DNA of 20,820 nt from Botryllus schlosseri. Taxonomy: Eukaryota; Chordata; Ascidiacea; Stolidobranchia; Styelidae. Below, piece after piece: positions 1-11,802 of this stretch. The notes under the pieces were generated by a model. It was not told where the DNA came from and did not search any database. It saw only the letters and a program-made list of their open reading frames with translations. Each line of letters starts with the position of its first letter. The stretch's first letter is position 1. Made by a program: the position numbers and the translations under genes. Location of the stretch: the NCBI GenBank assembly GCA_000444245.1, contig ATSW01001984.1, positions 1 through 20,820 of the forward strand, given 5' to 3'.

Positions 1-3000
1 GTGTTTTGTGGGTCCAAGCGCCCATTGAAACTTACATGCAGAATGCTACCCCGGAACCTAGACGACTGTTCCTCGTAGATTCATTTCAATCGATGTTGTA
101 AATATATTTTGATATATAGATTTCGAAATTGAATTTTCGATGTTGCATTGAGCTACTGGTTTGCACAATGAAAGTATTTCGTTCTGCTGTTCATTGTATG
201 AATTGAAGATGCAATTTCGAATCAATTTTCAATAGTTCACTCAGACTGACGCAATCAATCAGCTACTGTTAGTCAATAGGATACGTTTCGATACTTTAAT
301 TGGAAACACGTGCCCATGCGATCTTAATCTGGTATGCAGTATTGGACAGCCGCAGCTCGTCCAGTCTAGATAATGCTACATATATGACGCAAGTACATTT
401 GTATCTTTTTATCACTTATTCGATCTCTAATAAAAGTAAAGTTGGATTTGTCAGGTATCCATGCTCATATGCGTATTTTGAATTGAAAATACGGACAATT
501 GAGACGATTAGAATGAATTCAGGCGTGCGATTTCATTGATGCATTCAATTACAATGACAAACCGCACGCGAGGTGCTACGGGTTCAACAACATCGTGTAT
601 TGCTTAGATCAGACGTGCCGGCTCATTTCTCTTGTTTTGATAACGTAGAGATGTTAGATAAACTGCCAATATCTAGAAATAACTCCTAGTACGATTGCGC
701 AATTTCCAAAATCGTGTGTCTGACCTGTACTTACATTCACGTGACAGGCTGTGACTATAAATCCCTGCAGATCGTACAAAACCGTTGTATGTTGTGTCGG
801 GAGATTAATTCAACAGTTTTATCGAAACCAAGTTAAGCACTGTAGTTTATACGGATGTAGCGCTGATGCAATTCTTTTAGTTCTCCTGTAATTACTGATA
901 TGGCTTAATACCCAGCTGGTACGGCTATATCGACATTTATCGGCGGAAGAGGGAAAAACAATATGTGTTGATTTCCGCATTCCTGTCTCTTAATGCATAC
1001 AATAAAATATAAGCATCCTAATAATTTCCAACACATCCGCTAATGTTACCAAAGTGAAGGGTTAAACTGCCCATCCCTTTAATGATACTTCGTCAGACCG
1101 CATGGTGGTCACGGAATGCAAAAATATCGGGATTTATGTAGATAACAGGATGCGGCCCACAAATGATGTAATTAAAAGAATTTCTTATATCCTCACTAAT
1201 ACCTAATTGACCTACTGAAAATACCGAATTATCTAGGGTCGCCTTTTCCGCATTATTTGAATGGGGAATTTGGAATCTGACAGGCGTTGGTATCTAGATA
1301 CTCTCATCAGCAATTATACTGTAAAATCAGAACGGGGACAGCAGTCGTTCGAATTGGCGCACGGAAAAACAAATATCCTATATTCGGCCTAATAATAATC
1401 ATGTTTATGTGAGATTTTCTGCTAATGTTCTATCCAAGTTCTTCCCCAACACGACGTATCTTGGCGAATGAATAGCTTCTATGTTATCGGTGGATATTTG
1501 GAATTCCCAACTGTTGGGATATTAATTCTCAAACCCCAATCAACCTTACCTGTCATAATTACACTTATTCTATTGTATAGTTTTAATTGCATTGTATTCA
1601 TAATTTCCAAAGGGCACACATACTCTGGGAACTACCTCTACTTCTAATACGTGACGAATATTACAATTATCGTGATATCTTATAGCTTATGCAAAATTGT
1701 GTAGAAAATGATCTCCAATACCTTTATTTCTAATTTCTATGAGCTCTTTATTTCCCACATTATATCATTACACGTTGAGAAGAGCTGTAATTTAATGTTA
1801 TAACCTGATCTTCAACAACATCATCATCTGCAGGCTGTTATTATTTGCTTTTGTGTATTTATGTAGCGTCGTTTGTTGAATTCAAATTTGTGTTGATATT
1901 TCATGTCGGAATTAGCAAATAGATTCATGCGCCTCAGCATCTGTATGGATGGGATTGGGTGATGACTGATGGGTCGCTAAGGGTATTAGCTTATGACAAA
2001 GGTCTTGCGATGCAATTAAGAGTGCAGAGCGGTTTCCCCACATCATTTATTTGACGCTGAAAATGTACTCCATGTGTGGTAGAACACGCGTGTATGTTGC
2101 AGGTTGCAGTGAAATTGTGTGGTGTTGCGTCACGTGGAAGCATATTGAGTGTTGCATCACATCTTCCTCACGTAAAGACTGAAGAAGTAGGACTAAGACA
2201 AAGTTGGCAACAGTGAGGAACGGCATACTGGAAATTCTGCAAAGAGCTAAGAAGCGATGCCATATAACGTCGATACCACAGAGACATATAGCTGCAGCGG
2301 AGTGCAATGGTACATTTGTAAAAATCTCTAGCTGCAGTCCGAATACGGTCGCTATCTTTTATCTTCGATTTGAGACCACATCAAATTAGAAGCGCAGTGT
2401 CCCTTTAACAATGCATTTCGTGGATGCGTGAGGCGTGAGAGAGGTCAGAGCGGTCTGGGAATCAATGCCATAAAATATATGCGAGCTTTCAGTGATGTTT
2501 CAATGAAAATGTCCGAAATTCACCCTAACCTTAATAATGCTCCATGACACGAATTCAACCGAGTACCATATGTGCGGTATGGATCATAATTATCGGTGAC
2601 TTTCCCCTTCCAAACCAGACAACGATTTTCAAACGTATTCTCTCATTCGATATTAATTACAATTTTCACACGCTGTTTCTAGTTCTGAATTGCCAGGATC
2701 AAGCGAATCGAATTCGCCATTGAAACAGGTTAGAGGGCTGCTCTAAAGTGATGTCTACTATCGCACACATAATTTTCCTAATATTTAAAAGTAGGCACAA
2801 AATGAATCATGCGAACCATGACCACCTGTCTTGGGAAATCTGATTTGCGACTATTTGCGACTATCAGCATCAGCACGTTAAGTAAGTGAATACAACTCTT
2901 CCAAGACCACCGCGTAGCCTAATCGCGTCACCGAAAAATATATATTATTGAACTGAATTTATTTGAAATATCAAATTACGAAGCAGTTTCCAAATGCCCG

Positions 3001-5022
3001 GAAACCGATACTGATAGAACATATGGCAAATATCACCCCATTATGATTGTCTCTGGCTATCCAATCCGCATTGCAAGCATATACATTCAATTTTTGCATA
3101 TTGAACTCGCAAACCACTAATGAGCAGGATTATGACACACGACTGTGTAGCGACCGCGAAAGTGTGTGAATGCACCTTTATGTTGATAAATACCGTTGGC
3201 TATGCCTACATAAATGTGCTTGTGTTTGGATCAATTGGATGGAACTCTTTCGAGGGCGAATATGTAGCTTACCGCAAGATATCGAAAGTTCATTGTCTGG
3301 CTTTTTATGCTGACGCTGAGATACGAGGCAATTGTAAAGTAATACAATAATAATATTGGGATTGTAGGATTTCGTATTGCATCCTGAATTCATTACGGGG
3401 ATCGCAGTCGTACATGTCGCAGCATTTGTGCAGATGTTAGCATCTGCTTGACTGCCTGAATGATATCGTGCGATTGGAATGCTGATCCGGAAATCTGTCA
3501 ACAGTATAGCGAAAAGTTATTGATTATTTCTAAATTTTACACGAGGTAATATAAATATATACACAATGTTTTGTTTGGTAATATTATGCAAAAGTATATA
3601 CAGTATAAATATGCTGTACAATATGCATTGTAGAACTATGCATAAATTCAGAAACATTAACTTGCAAAAGGGTACTCGTCCCCTCTTTAAACTTGCGGAT
3701 TTGTTTAATTGAGACATTTCCTTCGCGTTGGATAATTTTAATCTCCTAACGGTCAATTACACACGTTCGCATGGCGCAGTTTGCTACTTCGACCCATTTC
3801 CAAGCAAATAAAGTTGGATTCCTCACTATATCTAACTCTCTATATAACATAATATCAGTATAGTTACATTGCATATGATTCTGTAACGCTGGCAGAGCCA
3901 TCGTCCACAGAGAAATCTATATTTAGCATTTGTCGTGGTTCATGATCTCTATTTTGGGAGCACCAAATCACAGCGCTTATTTACGCTATACGAAACCGCA
4001 TTTATGAATATTGCGGCGACGTGCGTAGAAGAGATCATATTACACCCGTGTTTTTTCAAGGCAAATATACTTCGATTCCTATCGATTGCGATCACGTGTA
4101 GTTAATACTATCCAATATTAGGAAGTAGGGGATGCCCGTTGTAGAGCAGAAGTGATCGTATGATATTGCGCTTATTCAAGCTATCGAATGATACATTTAC
4201 GACCTGTAGTAGCACTCTTTTTGTGTGAGAATTATGTTATTGCTGGACCTAGTCCGTTTGTGGTTGGTCGAATCTCTTCCGCGGAGCATCGGATAATCAA
4301 ATCACTAGCTGACTATATCTTTTCCGTGGCAATTTATGAAGATACTGTATTAGTCCTACACACCAATGACACTCTTTCTGCTTGTCAGTCGCCAACCAAC
4401 AATAATAGGCGAATGACAAAAACGCGGGAAAATACCTTTTCTCGTGTCTGACATGCTATTCATACTATGCTCCAAAGGCCTTGCTTTGTCAAATATTAGT
4501 CCTAATCACGTGATCTCTTAGTGAATCGACGAAACTTCATATCTTCATTTATTTTCGTAGCGGTTGTTGCCCTAGATCGCCAATTCCGATCCCAGTTTCT
4601 ACCCCAGGTAGGATCGCGGGTATTGCCGTATATTTTTTAATGTGGTAATCGGGAAAATCATTTGTTACGTTATGATGAAATGTAAGCGCCCACGCCGCTG
4701 TTGTGATGATACATTCAAAACTATAAGTTGGTTGTAAACAGTTAGGTGATACACACCTGAATATTGCGCCTTGGGCGAGGAAATCAGCTGAAACTGGTAA
4801 TGTCGTTCAAGGGTCGATAGGGTAATATTTACATTAAATGAACTATATACCCATTATCCTTGCATATGTGGGCTATACAGCAGCTTCGGCCAATGAGCAC
4901 GGCAGAGATTAGCATACGGGAGATTGGATGAACTGCTATAGTTCAAAGAACAGTGTATATTACATGTATTTGCTAGCAATACCCATTACAAAAAAATTGA
5001 CATCCCTGTTATTTATATTTTG
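1..5022. other. Gene-free stretch with no supported feature
   Basis: I read both strands and found only short open frames that match no domain I know and lack convincing splice contexts. The only local structure I noticed is a 10-bp perfect tandem duplication (unit TTTGCGACTA, 2844-2863). Base composition is AT-rich and uniform. Diverged repeats or distal regulatory DNA could be present but cannot be shown from sequence alone. Confidence 0.6.
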
Positions 5023-5433
5023 TCATAATCCGATGGAATCCGAAGAAGTGCTAATCCATGCCTCATCATTTAACAGGTCCCCCATTAATATCCATTTGTT
5101 CCTCACAATTCGCTTCAAGATATCAATACCACAAATCGAATGACTTAAATGGGAGTTGATGATTATTCCCAAGATATCCGTCAAGCGGTCTACGTGACCT
5201 GTGTGTATGTTTTGTTTATTCCTCGAAAGGTAACGTCGATACGATACGAAAGAAGAAGCTATGACATTGAAAATATTATAAAGTAAAGCAGTCGGTACCA
5301 AAGAACTACGTAACTTCAGAGAAAAGTATTTCTCGTTTAAACCACGTAAAAACGTATTAATCGGCATGAATGTTTTATTTATAATCTGCCGTAAGTAATG
5401 ATACATCATCCTCGGCGAAATTCGATGCACCAT
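5023..5433 (-). pseudogene. Old LINE reverse-transcriptase fragment (palm/thumb region)
   Basis: A 136-codon open frame on the minus strand contains, near residues 84-112, a segment reading DRLTDILGIIINSHLS followed by GIDILKRIVRN. This matches the pattern R-V-x-x-x-K-F-L-G-V-x-I-D-x-x-L-x-W-x-x-H-I-x-x-[ILV]-x-x-K-I-x-R-x, which follows the catalytic palm in CR1, Jockey and L2-like non-LTR reverse transcriptases. The spacing is nearly right, but the usual W-x-x-H is altered to H-S-I-C-G. An upstream stretch (LNEKYFSLK) could correspond to the WFxxNKLSLN motif, with weaker support. The YADD box, endonuclease and 3' tail are not visible, so this is a truncated, decayed piece with no expected function. 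A chance open frame remains possible because only about 30 residues carry recognisable signal. Confidence 0.5.
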
Positions 5434-5814
5434 CTATAAAACATGAGTGCGTCACCGATGATGTAATTTGCGGATAGAGGTTTTCAAACATCTATGTCTC
5501 GTTGTAGGTGTAGGCGAAAGTATGCGAAACTGTTACGTTTTGCTGATTCGGGGAGGATACTTTCAGTGTGACGCCCCAACATTTATTGCTAATATTCGTA
5601 GGTAAGTGCTACAGTGATTTGAAAGGGGCACGGCACTCTAAAATGATGAAGTCTGAAATCCAGGTTGCATGTGTGAAAGAGATTTCCGAAGCAATCATTA
5701 TCCTCAAAAAGTCATCTAATTCGAATTGAAGACAGAAGACTTTCTATAAATGTACCATTCCATTGGTATGTCTGTGGTATCGAGGTCCCTCTTCATCGCT
5801 TCTCAACCCTCTTC
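5434..5814. other. Unassigned spacer between LINE fragment and hAT element
   Basis: No supported gene. The sequence continues upstream (in minus-strand sense) of the LINE fragment, so part of it may be unrecognisable LINE sequence. A TTTCAG at 5561-5566 and a GTAAGT at 5602 bracket 35 open bases, which I treat as chance. Confidence 0.4.
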
Positions 5815-6136
5815 CTCTAGAACAGTGGTTCTCAACCTGGGGGGCAACCCCTTTGGGGGGGGCGTGAAACATTTGAAGGGGGGCGCGAAGAAGCGGTCAA
5901 CTGATGAAAAAATTTTTACCTCCAATTCACGTGGGTTTCTCTATATATATAAACCGAATTTCATATTTTTTAATTCTCTCATCAACAGTCATAACCTTCC
6001 ATGCCACCATACAATCTGTTGGAGTTGCTAGCATCCCGGTTGGATTTTGTGATATGACGATAAGGGGGGCGCGAAATTTTTCACTATCATAAAGGGGGGC
6101 GTGTCTATAAAAAGGTTGAGAACCACTGCTCCGGAA
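5815..6136. mobile_element. Non-autonomous hAT element (306 bp, 5823-6128) with 8-bp target duplication
   Basis: The element runs 5823-6128. Its ends are a perfect 16-bp terminal inverted repeat, CAGTGGTTCTCAACCT at the left and its complement at the right, typical of the hAT superfamily. The flanking octamers are CTCTAGAA (5815-5822) and CTCCGGAA (6129-6136), 6 of 8 identical. They fit the hAT target preference nTnnnnAn (T at 2, A at 7). Subterminal G-runs (GGGGGGCG repeats near 5837-5890 and 6063-6103) are shared with the element at 17,648. At 306 bp it has no room for a transposase and would depend on one in trans. The two mismatches in the target copy suggest an insertion that is not very recent. 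Confidence 0.9.
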
Positions 6137-6250
6137 TGTGCAGCAGTAACGTAATGCGTGCCAGTAATTTAGAAAACGGTTAAGCGGCGATGACATCGAT
6201 ACCGGAGAGGTAAAAGAAGTAAAATGGTACATATCGTGCAGTTTGCATAT

Positions 6251-6532
6251 GATGGCACCACAGGTGGTGAAAGTAGTCACCGTCGCTACTCAAGTAGAAG
6301 TAGAAGAAACGCCGGAATTTCTACTCAAGTAGAAGTAGGACTGGTGGTTCACAAGTAATTAAATAAGTAGGTATGCTACGCTTATTTTTGCCTACGAAAC
6401 TGAAAACTGTCAAGTAGAAGTAGAAGTAGTCTAAAATCATAACTACTTAAAAAGTAGTGTGAGTAGGAACAATCTACTTCAAGTACTTCAAAAAGTAGAA
6501 GTACTTCGTTACTGACCACCTCTGGTTGGCGC
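6251..6532. mobile_element. Non-autonomous hAT element (266 bp, 6259-6524) with AAGTAGAAGTA subrepeats
   Basis: The element runs 6259-6524. The left end reads CACAGGTGGTGAAAGTA and the complement of the right end reads CAGAGGTGGTCAGTAACGAA, an imperfect inverted repeat of the hAT type common in animals. The interior is built from CAAGTAGAAGTA-type units on both sides, for example 6290-6302, 6324-6337 and 6412-6429. The flanking octamers GATGGCAC (6251-6258) and GTTGGCGC (6525-6532) agree at 6 of 8. Combined they could derive from GTTGGCAC, which fits nTnnnnAn. No coding capacity. The right end is nearly identical to the left end of the element at 8540, so both belong to one family. Confidence 0.8.
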
Positions 6533-6539
6533 TCTGAGG

Positions 6540-7884
6540 ATAATGACATGTACCAAAATGTTATTCGCGCGCTAAGCAAATATAATCAACAACAACACTT
6601 TTGGACCGCATCATTTTCACAGCGCAATGTTAAAATGGCATTCCGGACCCAGAGTATATGTCGACATGTGTATATATCACACATTTGTTATCCATGTGTT
6701 AGTAGATAAATGATGATTTATAATCGAACTTGACATCAGTGGCCGTGACAAATTTTCCGTGCCGTAAATCGTGGTATGGCGCTATCAGTCAGTCCTTAGA
6801 GCCCTGCTAGTAAGAACCATGATGAAAATAATTAGACAGCCGACTTGCGTCGACGAGACCGTAAAATGGCGTTGCTGTTTGGCCACCGGTGTTATTATCT
6901 AATCATAGAAATATGACGTGTTATCAAAGTATGTGATGTCATAATTGTAACGCTACAAACAGCATTGATGAATCACTCGATATAAAAGTAATCACTACTT
7001 TTATGAAGAATGTACTGTACAATTTAACTCATTTACTTTATGTGCGTATAATTGGCTCATAAAATCCCTATAAAGCATGCTATCAAATATTGATATAGTA
7101 CAACTTATAAACAACACATAAACAGTTACGAGCACACTGAAACTGTCAAAACACAGTGGAGAACACTACAGCTTTAGTCGGTTTTTGTAAGCTCATACCG
7201 AGAGTTCGGGAATTCGTTAAAAGCACGAAATCTCCCACACCAAGATCGGTTAAACTTTTAGGTTTGGTATAACATTATCACTGATTCGAAGTGCTGTTGT
7301 ACGAAAGCCACCAGTTTAACTTCCGCTAAAGTCACACATGTAGGCTTGTAAGTTTACCACGAGTCATATCTATACTTGTCTCAAGTAAACTATGTAACTT
7401 TGGCGAGACAGACGTGTGTTCCTTAGCCAGCCGCGAAGTACTTTGCGAGTTGAATGACCTCGATGCCGGCTATCGATCGTATCGCACTATCCTCCAGCGA
7501 CATTAGGATTAATACAATCAATCACAGTCCAATACTCATATATTCAGCGCACGATACTATTCCGTAATCAATCGCCAACGCACTTAGAAGTCACCGGTGT
7601 AATGATGTATGCGTTCCGCTATAGCCGTGGTCTTCGGTAAATGTATGATTAGGTGGAATGAAGGATGTGGCACTGCGAGAGTTCACTGCTCAGTGCTCAT
7701 ACATAAGCAATTACCCATACGTTGCAAAATCCGATTGTTCTAGGAATAGCATTTCACAAATACATTCGCTGCATTCTTGCTATGAGCGTACATCGTCATA
7801 AAAATGACGTCATCGTGTCGGAAAACATTGGAAGGGTTTAAGGGGGCGATAGTCCAGGGTTGGTATGTTTGAACTCTCATTTTC
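6540..7884. other. Unassigned intergenic stretch
   Basis: No gene or repeat that I can name. The only discrete motif noted is ATGACGTCAT at 7804-7813, a perfect palindrome containing the CRE core TGACGTCA recognised by CREB/ATF bZIP factors. Without a nearby promoter this may be chance. Confidence 0.5.
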
Positions 7885-7891
7885 TACTCAC

Positions 7892-8424
7892 CAGGGTTGC
7901 AACCAAGTCACTAGGTTCCGATTCACAAGTAAATTCGACTTTTATAGTTTTGTATCGAGTCAAGTCGAGTGATTTTCAATTCACCTCCTAGTAAAGTCCG
8001 AGTTCAAGCCAGGGAGCAACGGGTCGGGTCTGAGTAATATAGCGTTAATACTCGAGTCCGAGTCCAAGTCAGTACCGAGTTTAAAATCAAGTTAAACTCA
8101 ATTATGAGGAACTGTTGATTCATAACTTCTGATTCATAATATACACATTTTTCTCACTCATGTTTATTGAGACAGATAAAAGACAGTGTCTGGACCTATT
8201 TTTCAATAATCGGTCCTCATACATTCGAGACTTCGATAAGTCACATAGAACGTGTCGAGTCACATTACTTGTTCGAGTCATGCGTAATGACTCGAGTACA
8301 AGTCGAGTCAATAAATAAATTGACTCGACTCGAACCGTATTAAATTTTGTAGGAAATAACTCGAGTCAAGTCGAGTCAACGAAGAATTGCGATTCGTGTC
8401 CAGTGTCCACTCATTACAACCATG
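7892..8424. mobile_element. Probable non-autonomous hAT-like element rich in GAGTC/GACTC
   Basis: The interior is dominated by GAGTC and AAGTC units pointing inward from both sides (7958-8095 and 8254-8380). The left end CAGGGTTGCAACCAAGTCAC and the complement of the right end, starting CATGGTTGTAATGAGTGG, match imperfectly at the tip and again about 20-30 bp in. Two strong inverted repeats lie inside. AGTCGAGTCAA / TTGACTCGACT (8301-8311 and 8320-8330) is a perfect 11-bp arm pair. TCGAGTCAT / ATGACTCGA is at 8273-8281 and 8287-8295. Pentamer-rich elements of this sort occur among hAT families in animals. I found no clear 8-bp target duplication, so the exact borders and the superfamily are provisional. 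Confidence 0.55.
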
Positions 8425-8539
8425 ATCTATGCCCACTGTCAACCTTTTGGAAGGATGTTTATTATACATTAACACTTATCCAACACACACATATTGTTTT
8501 AGCTTTGGTTTCATTTGATTTACACTGTAGCGCGACGTA

Positions 8540-9073
8540 AACAGGTGGTCAGTAACGATTTACTACTCTAAACGTCTTCTACTTACCAGTTGTTCACGGG
8601 GAAAGATAGGCATAGAATAATATTTACAGGTTGTTGTATAGTTGTATTGTATCATGGTGATCGGCAGCAATGGCCTTTTGCACAAGGTCGATTATATTTG
8701 CATACTTCAATTAAATGTATCTTCTGGTCAGCATTACAAATTCGACTGCTGGGAAGATCGTGGCGGGATGGGTCAAGATGTTTTTGCCTAGCTGCACATT
8801 CCAGGTAGGACTCTCGTTCGCCTGAATATCTGGGGCAATGGATGAGAAAATTCTCCACGGTTTCTTGTTGCTGGCAAGTACGACATATTCCGTCTTCATG
8901 GCTGCCAATTTGGTGCAGGTGGTGGCAGATCGGCAGTGTCAGTCTGTACGTACATTGTTGTTTACTTGGACATCGCTACTTCTAGCTGTCCTTGAGCAGA
9001 AGTCAGAAATTTATGACGTTTCCTCTACGTCTACATCAGTACCACTATACTTTGACTACTTTGATCACCTTTG
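8540..9073. mobile_element. Non-autonomous hAT element interrupted by a LINE insertion
   Basis: The left terminus (from 8540) contains AGGTGGTCAGTAACGA, identical over 16 bases to the inner right end of the element at 6259-6524. The right terminus (to 9073), read on the opposite strand, starts CAAAGGTGATCAAAGTAG, a diverged copy of the same end. Between them lies a LINE piece (8598-8956) with its own target duplication, which splits the element into a left part of 58 bp and a right part of about 110 bp. The flanks CGACGTAA (8533-8540) and GGTTGTAA (9073-9080) agree at 5 of 8 if the ends are shifted by one base, weak support for a target duplication. No transposase. Confidence 0.65.
8598..8956 (-). 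mobile_element. 5'-truncated LINE 3' end encoding a C-terminal zinc-binding motif
   Basis: On the minus strand an open frame from about 8956 to 8650 reads ICHHLHQIGSH, then GICRTCQQQETVENFLIHC, then PRYSGERESYL. This is the C-terminal module downstream of the RT (or RNase H) domain in I, R1, Jockey and related non-LTR retrotransposons: a GH-x-LHxIG-like lead-in, then C-x2-C-x(7)-H-x4-C. Here the expected histidine is asparagine (ETVEN instead of ETVEH), so the motif is degenerate. The frame ends about 50 bp before the left edge. The flanks GTTGTTCAC (8589-8597) and GTTGTTTAC (8957-8965) match at 8 of 9 and look like a target-site duplication. No poly-A or CT tail is seen, so this LINE differs from the family at 13.8 kb. 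Confidence 0.75.
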
Positions 9074-9080
9074 GTTGTAA

Positions 9081-10261
9081 GCAGAGAGTGGATCCAAATT
9101 TCTGACATCCGATTCTGTCTTAAAAGGCATATATTTCCGCTGTTTCTGTTTCAAACAAATGATTGGAAGTAACCACTGAGGCTAGCCGGTTCGCTGATTT
9201 CAAAATATATTTCATGTTACAGTGCTATAAAACAGGTGGGAATCGGCTGAGTCCGACCGCTGGTCGTGAGTACTATCAATGGAAGTCTCGGTAAATATTT
9301 CTCAAGGTCTTCTGTAATTATGGTACAAAAATATTGAAATGGGGGCTCTGGAAATACCGAAACCTGTCAGAAAGCCCTAGGATTCAGAAATATGCAGCCT
9401 TAGCGATGGGAACTGTTGATTCATCTCCTTGTGATTTTACTATCGATTGGGGAAGTATACTGTATCAAAACTTGTGTCGTACAATCGTGGGGATTCGATG
9501 ATTCTATTTTTTCGATTCCCACACGAGGTAAGTTATTTGCATCGCTTCTCCCTCGTGATAAAAGCCTCATTTAGTAACACGGGCTTACTTGAAGAATCAC
9601 CCACAACAAATCTAAGCCCAATACGTTGCTCAATCTTTATGAATCAAATAAGCGATGGTATCTCACGTGAGGAGGGGGAATGATATCGACAATTCCGAAT
9701 TGCTGGATCATCGAAAGTCCCTATGCTTTAGGAACAGGTTTTGCGTCACTGGTATCGATTTTCAATGATAAGTATTCCTATTGCTCCGTAAAGATCATAA
9801 ATATAGTTTATTACCCATACTCATTGTTTGGGTAACAATTCTAATGGGGCATACGAATCCATGATGAATATAATTGGATTTGTTCTGATAGTCAGCAAGC
9901 ACTTGTTTTTACAAAAGTTTTGTGTACGCTCTCACGTGGTTTTCATCAAGTTACGGAACAACATGATACAAGTCTCATTGTTAGATCACACATCATATTA
10001 ACGCTTGCTCCGTTATCGTCATGATATGGGCGTACATGACCTGACTGGGATGTTATGTTAATGGGAACCACTATTTTAGACTTGTGACGGAATCGTTTTC
10101 CAGAGTACGTCAGTAACAAAGTATACTTCAACTTTTTCGGAGTACTCAAGATAGGTCTTCGCTAGTTTCTTACATGAATAAGTGGGTATGATTTTAGATT
10201 ATGGTTACACTTAAGAGATTTCAGTTATATTAGGCAAAGCCATACGCCTGGAACACTTACT
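9081..10261. other. Unassigned intergenic stretch
   Basis: No gene, RNA or repeat that I can support. A CACGAG|GTAAGT donor-like site at about 9527 has no convincing acceptor upstream. Confidence 0.5.
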
Positions 10262-10354
10262 TTTTCACTTACTTGATAACCGCTACTTCTAATTGTACTT
10301 GTGTATTAATTTACAACTTTACTTGAAAATATGACTATAGTTTCACCACCTCTT
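10262..10354. mobile_element. Detached right end of the AGGTGG hAT family
   Basis: The complement of the right edge reads AAGAGGTGGTGAAACTATAG and then continues into CAAGTA / AGAAGTAGCGG units, like the termini at 6259 and 9073. The segment CCGCTACTTCTAATTGTACTTG (split here as CCGCTACTTC + TAATTGTACTTG, 10279-10300) parallels CGCTACTTCTAGCTGTCCTTG at 8972-8992. No matching left end or target duplication was found, so I call it a fragment of about 90 bp. Confidence 0.5.
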
Positions 10355-10362
10355 TTTCTGAC

Positions 10363-11802
10363 TTCAAATTTCTCCGTAACAAGCACAATTGCTGAATTTG
10401 GATTGTATGAAATAACTTTTTAGTTGAATTCTCAATGGATCCTCCGACAAGCAGAAAATCTAATAAGGAAATCGGTACATTTTATAACTCGACTTTAAGG
10501 CCTCAATCTCGATGAGATCACTGTTAATGCAATTGATAAATTCCTGGCGGTGGGCTCCTATTATTTCCGCCACTTATAACAAAATCCTTTCTATTTTGCC
10601 TACACCTGATCGATGATTTCGGCGGTTGGACACTTTATTGCTTCATGAGATTTCATGGGGATTATCCGAGATCTCTACTAAGTCCCGATGAAGCATCATT
10701 GCTATTTAAGTATATGTTACGTTTGGTCCAAACGCCGGTCTGTCATTAAAGACTATTTTTGAGACGATTGCGAGAATTTATGCGCCGTATTCGATCACTC
10801 CGAACACTGTAAGGTTGAGTTGTTTATTCCACAAAAAATTGGTGCCTATCACCTGATGTGAGTCTTTTACAGCACGACGAATGATGACGTACAAAGAAAT
10901 GCACCACGGTCAGTGATGGCGTACAAAAATCAATTTGCTTGATATGACATTTCATGTTTTCATGGTTTCCGGGTACCGACAGAGACGGCAAAGTGGAAAT
11001 ATTACTATATCAATTAGAAACAAATGATCAATTAGGCACCAGCGACCTGACTGCAGCTGATAAAGGATACTTTATGCAAGACGTACGTGAGATATAGTCA
11101 GAATAGGTATGTTGCAAATTTTAAAACAATGACTGTTCTCAAGCGTTCGATATTCTTGGCCCCCATAATTCCAGGAGTATGAGGACGAGCATATTACCAC
11201 CACAATACGCGGCGCACGTAAACGGAACCCGATTCACCTCTGGGGTATATATGAATTGGTGTATTCGGCTCATTCTCGCTGATCTGTAATGTCCGCAAAG
11301 GTAATTCTATCGGAAAGTGTCTTTGACCTGGAATACGCGTTTTACTACTGTACAAATCTGCGGAATACACGACTTGCGTTTACAGATATAGTTCCATGAT
11401 CGATAGAGAACAATGACCCCTCTGTGACATCGTAATGGGTTCGATAAGGACCCGCTCTGTCACAGATATCGGTGACGGATCTCCATCTGACGCGTGCGCG
11501 TCGCTGCCGCGCGCGACGTCTACATATTTGAACTTCGTATCGAGGTTGTTTACCTTTCCGTGGGGTGGATCAGAACCTTCGACTCAAGCATTAAAATCTT
11601 GCTTCGACAATGATGAAGTGGCTGCAACTAAACTTCGCCGTTACCGTTCCAGGAATCCCTGCGCAGTAAATATAGTTTTTAGATCATAGTCGTGTTTTAA
11701 ATACTTTCCTTTATATATTGTACAGTCATATTATTCATAGGTATAATATTTTCACCCGCATAAGACACCCAATGTACAATGCGTTACATAAGACAATATA
11801 CG
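10363..11802. other. Unassigned stretch with one local CpG cluster
   Basis: No supported gene. The notable feature is 11,491-11,518, where ten CpG dinucleotides fall in 28 bases inside otherwise AT-rich DNA. The cluster starts with the near-palindrome GACGCGTGCGCGTC (11489-11502) and ends in GACGTC. An 84-codon open frame covering it (11435-11689) resembles no family I know. Confidence 0.5.

Noticed and set aside
4561-4607. A 47-base open segment between TTTTCGTAG and CCCAG|GTAGGA that looks like a small exon
   Set aside because: Two reading frames are open, neither resembles a known domain, and no partner exons in phase were found. Such pairs are expected by chance in 20 kb.
5567-5601. A 35-base segment bounded by TTTCAG and a perfect GTAAGT donor
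   Set aside because: The acceptor lacks a pyrimidine tract, the segment codes for only about 11 residues, and it lies beside LINE debris.
8540-10354. Pairing the left hAT end at 8540 with the right end at 10354 as one 1.8-kb element
   Set aside because: Flanking octamers do not match, and a better right end of the same family exists at 9073.
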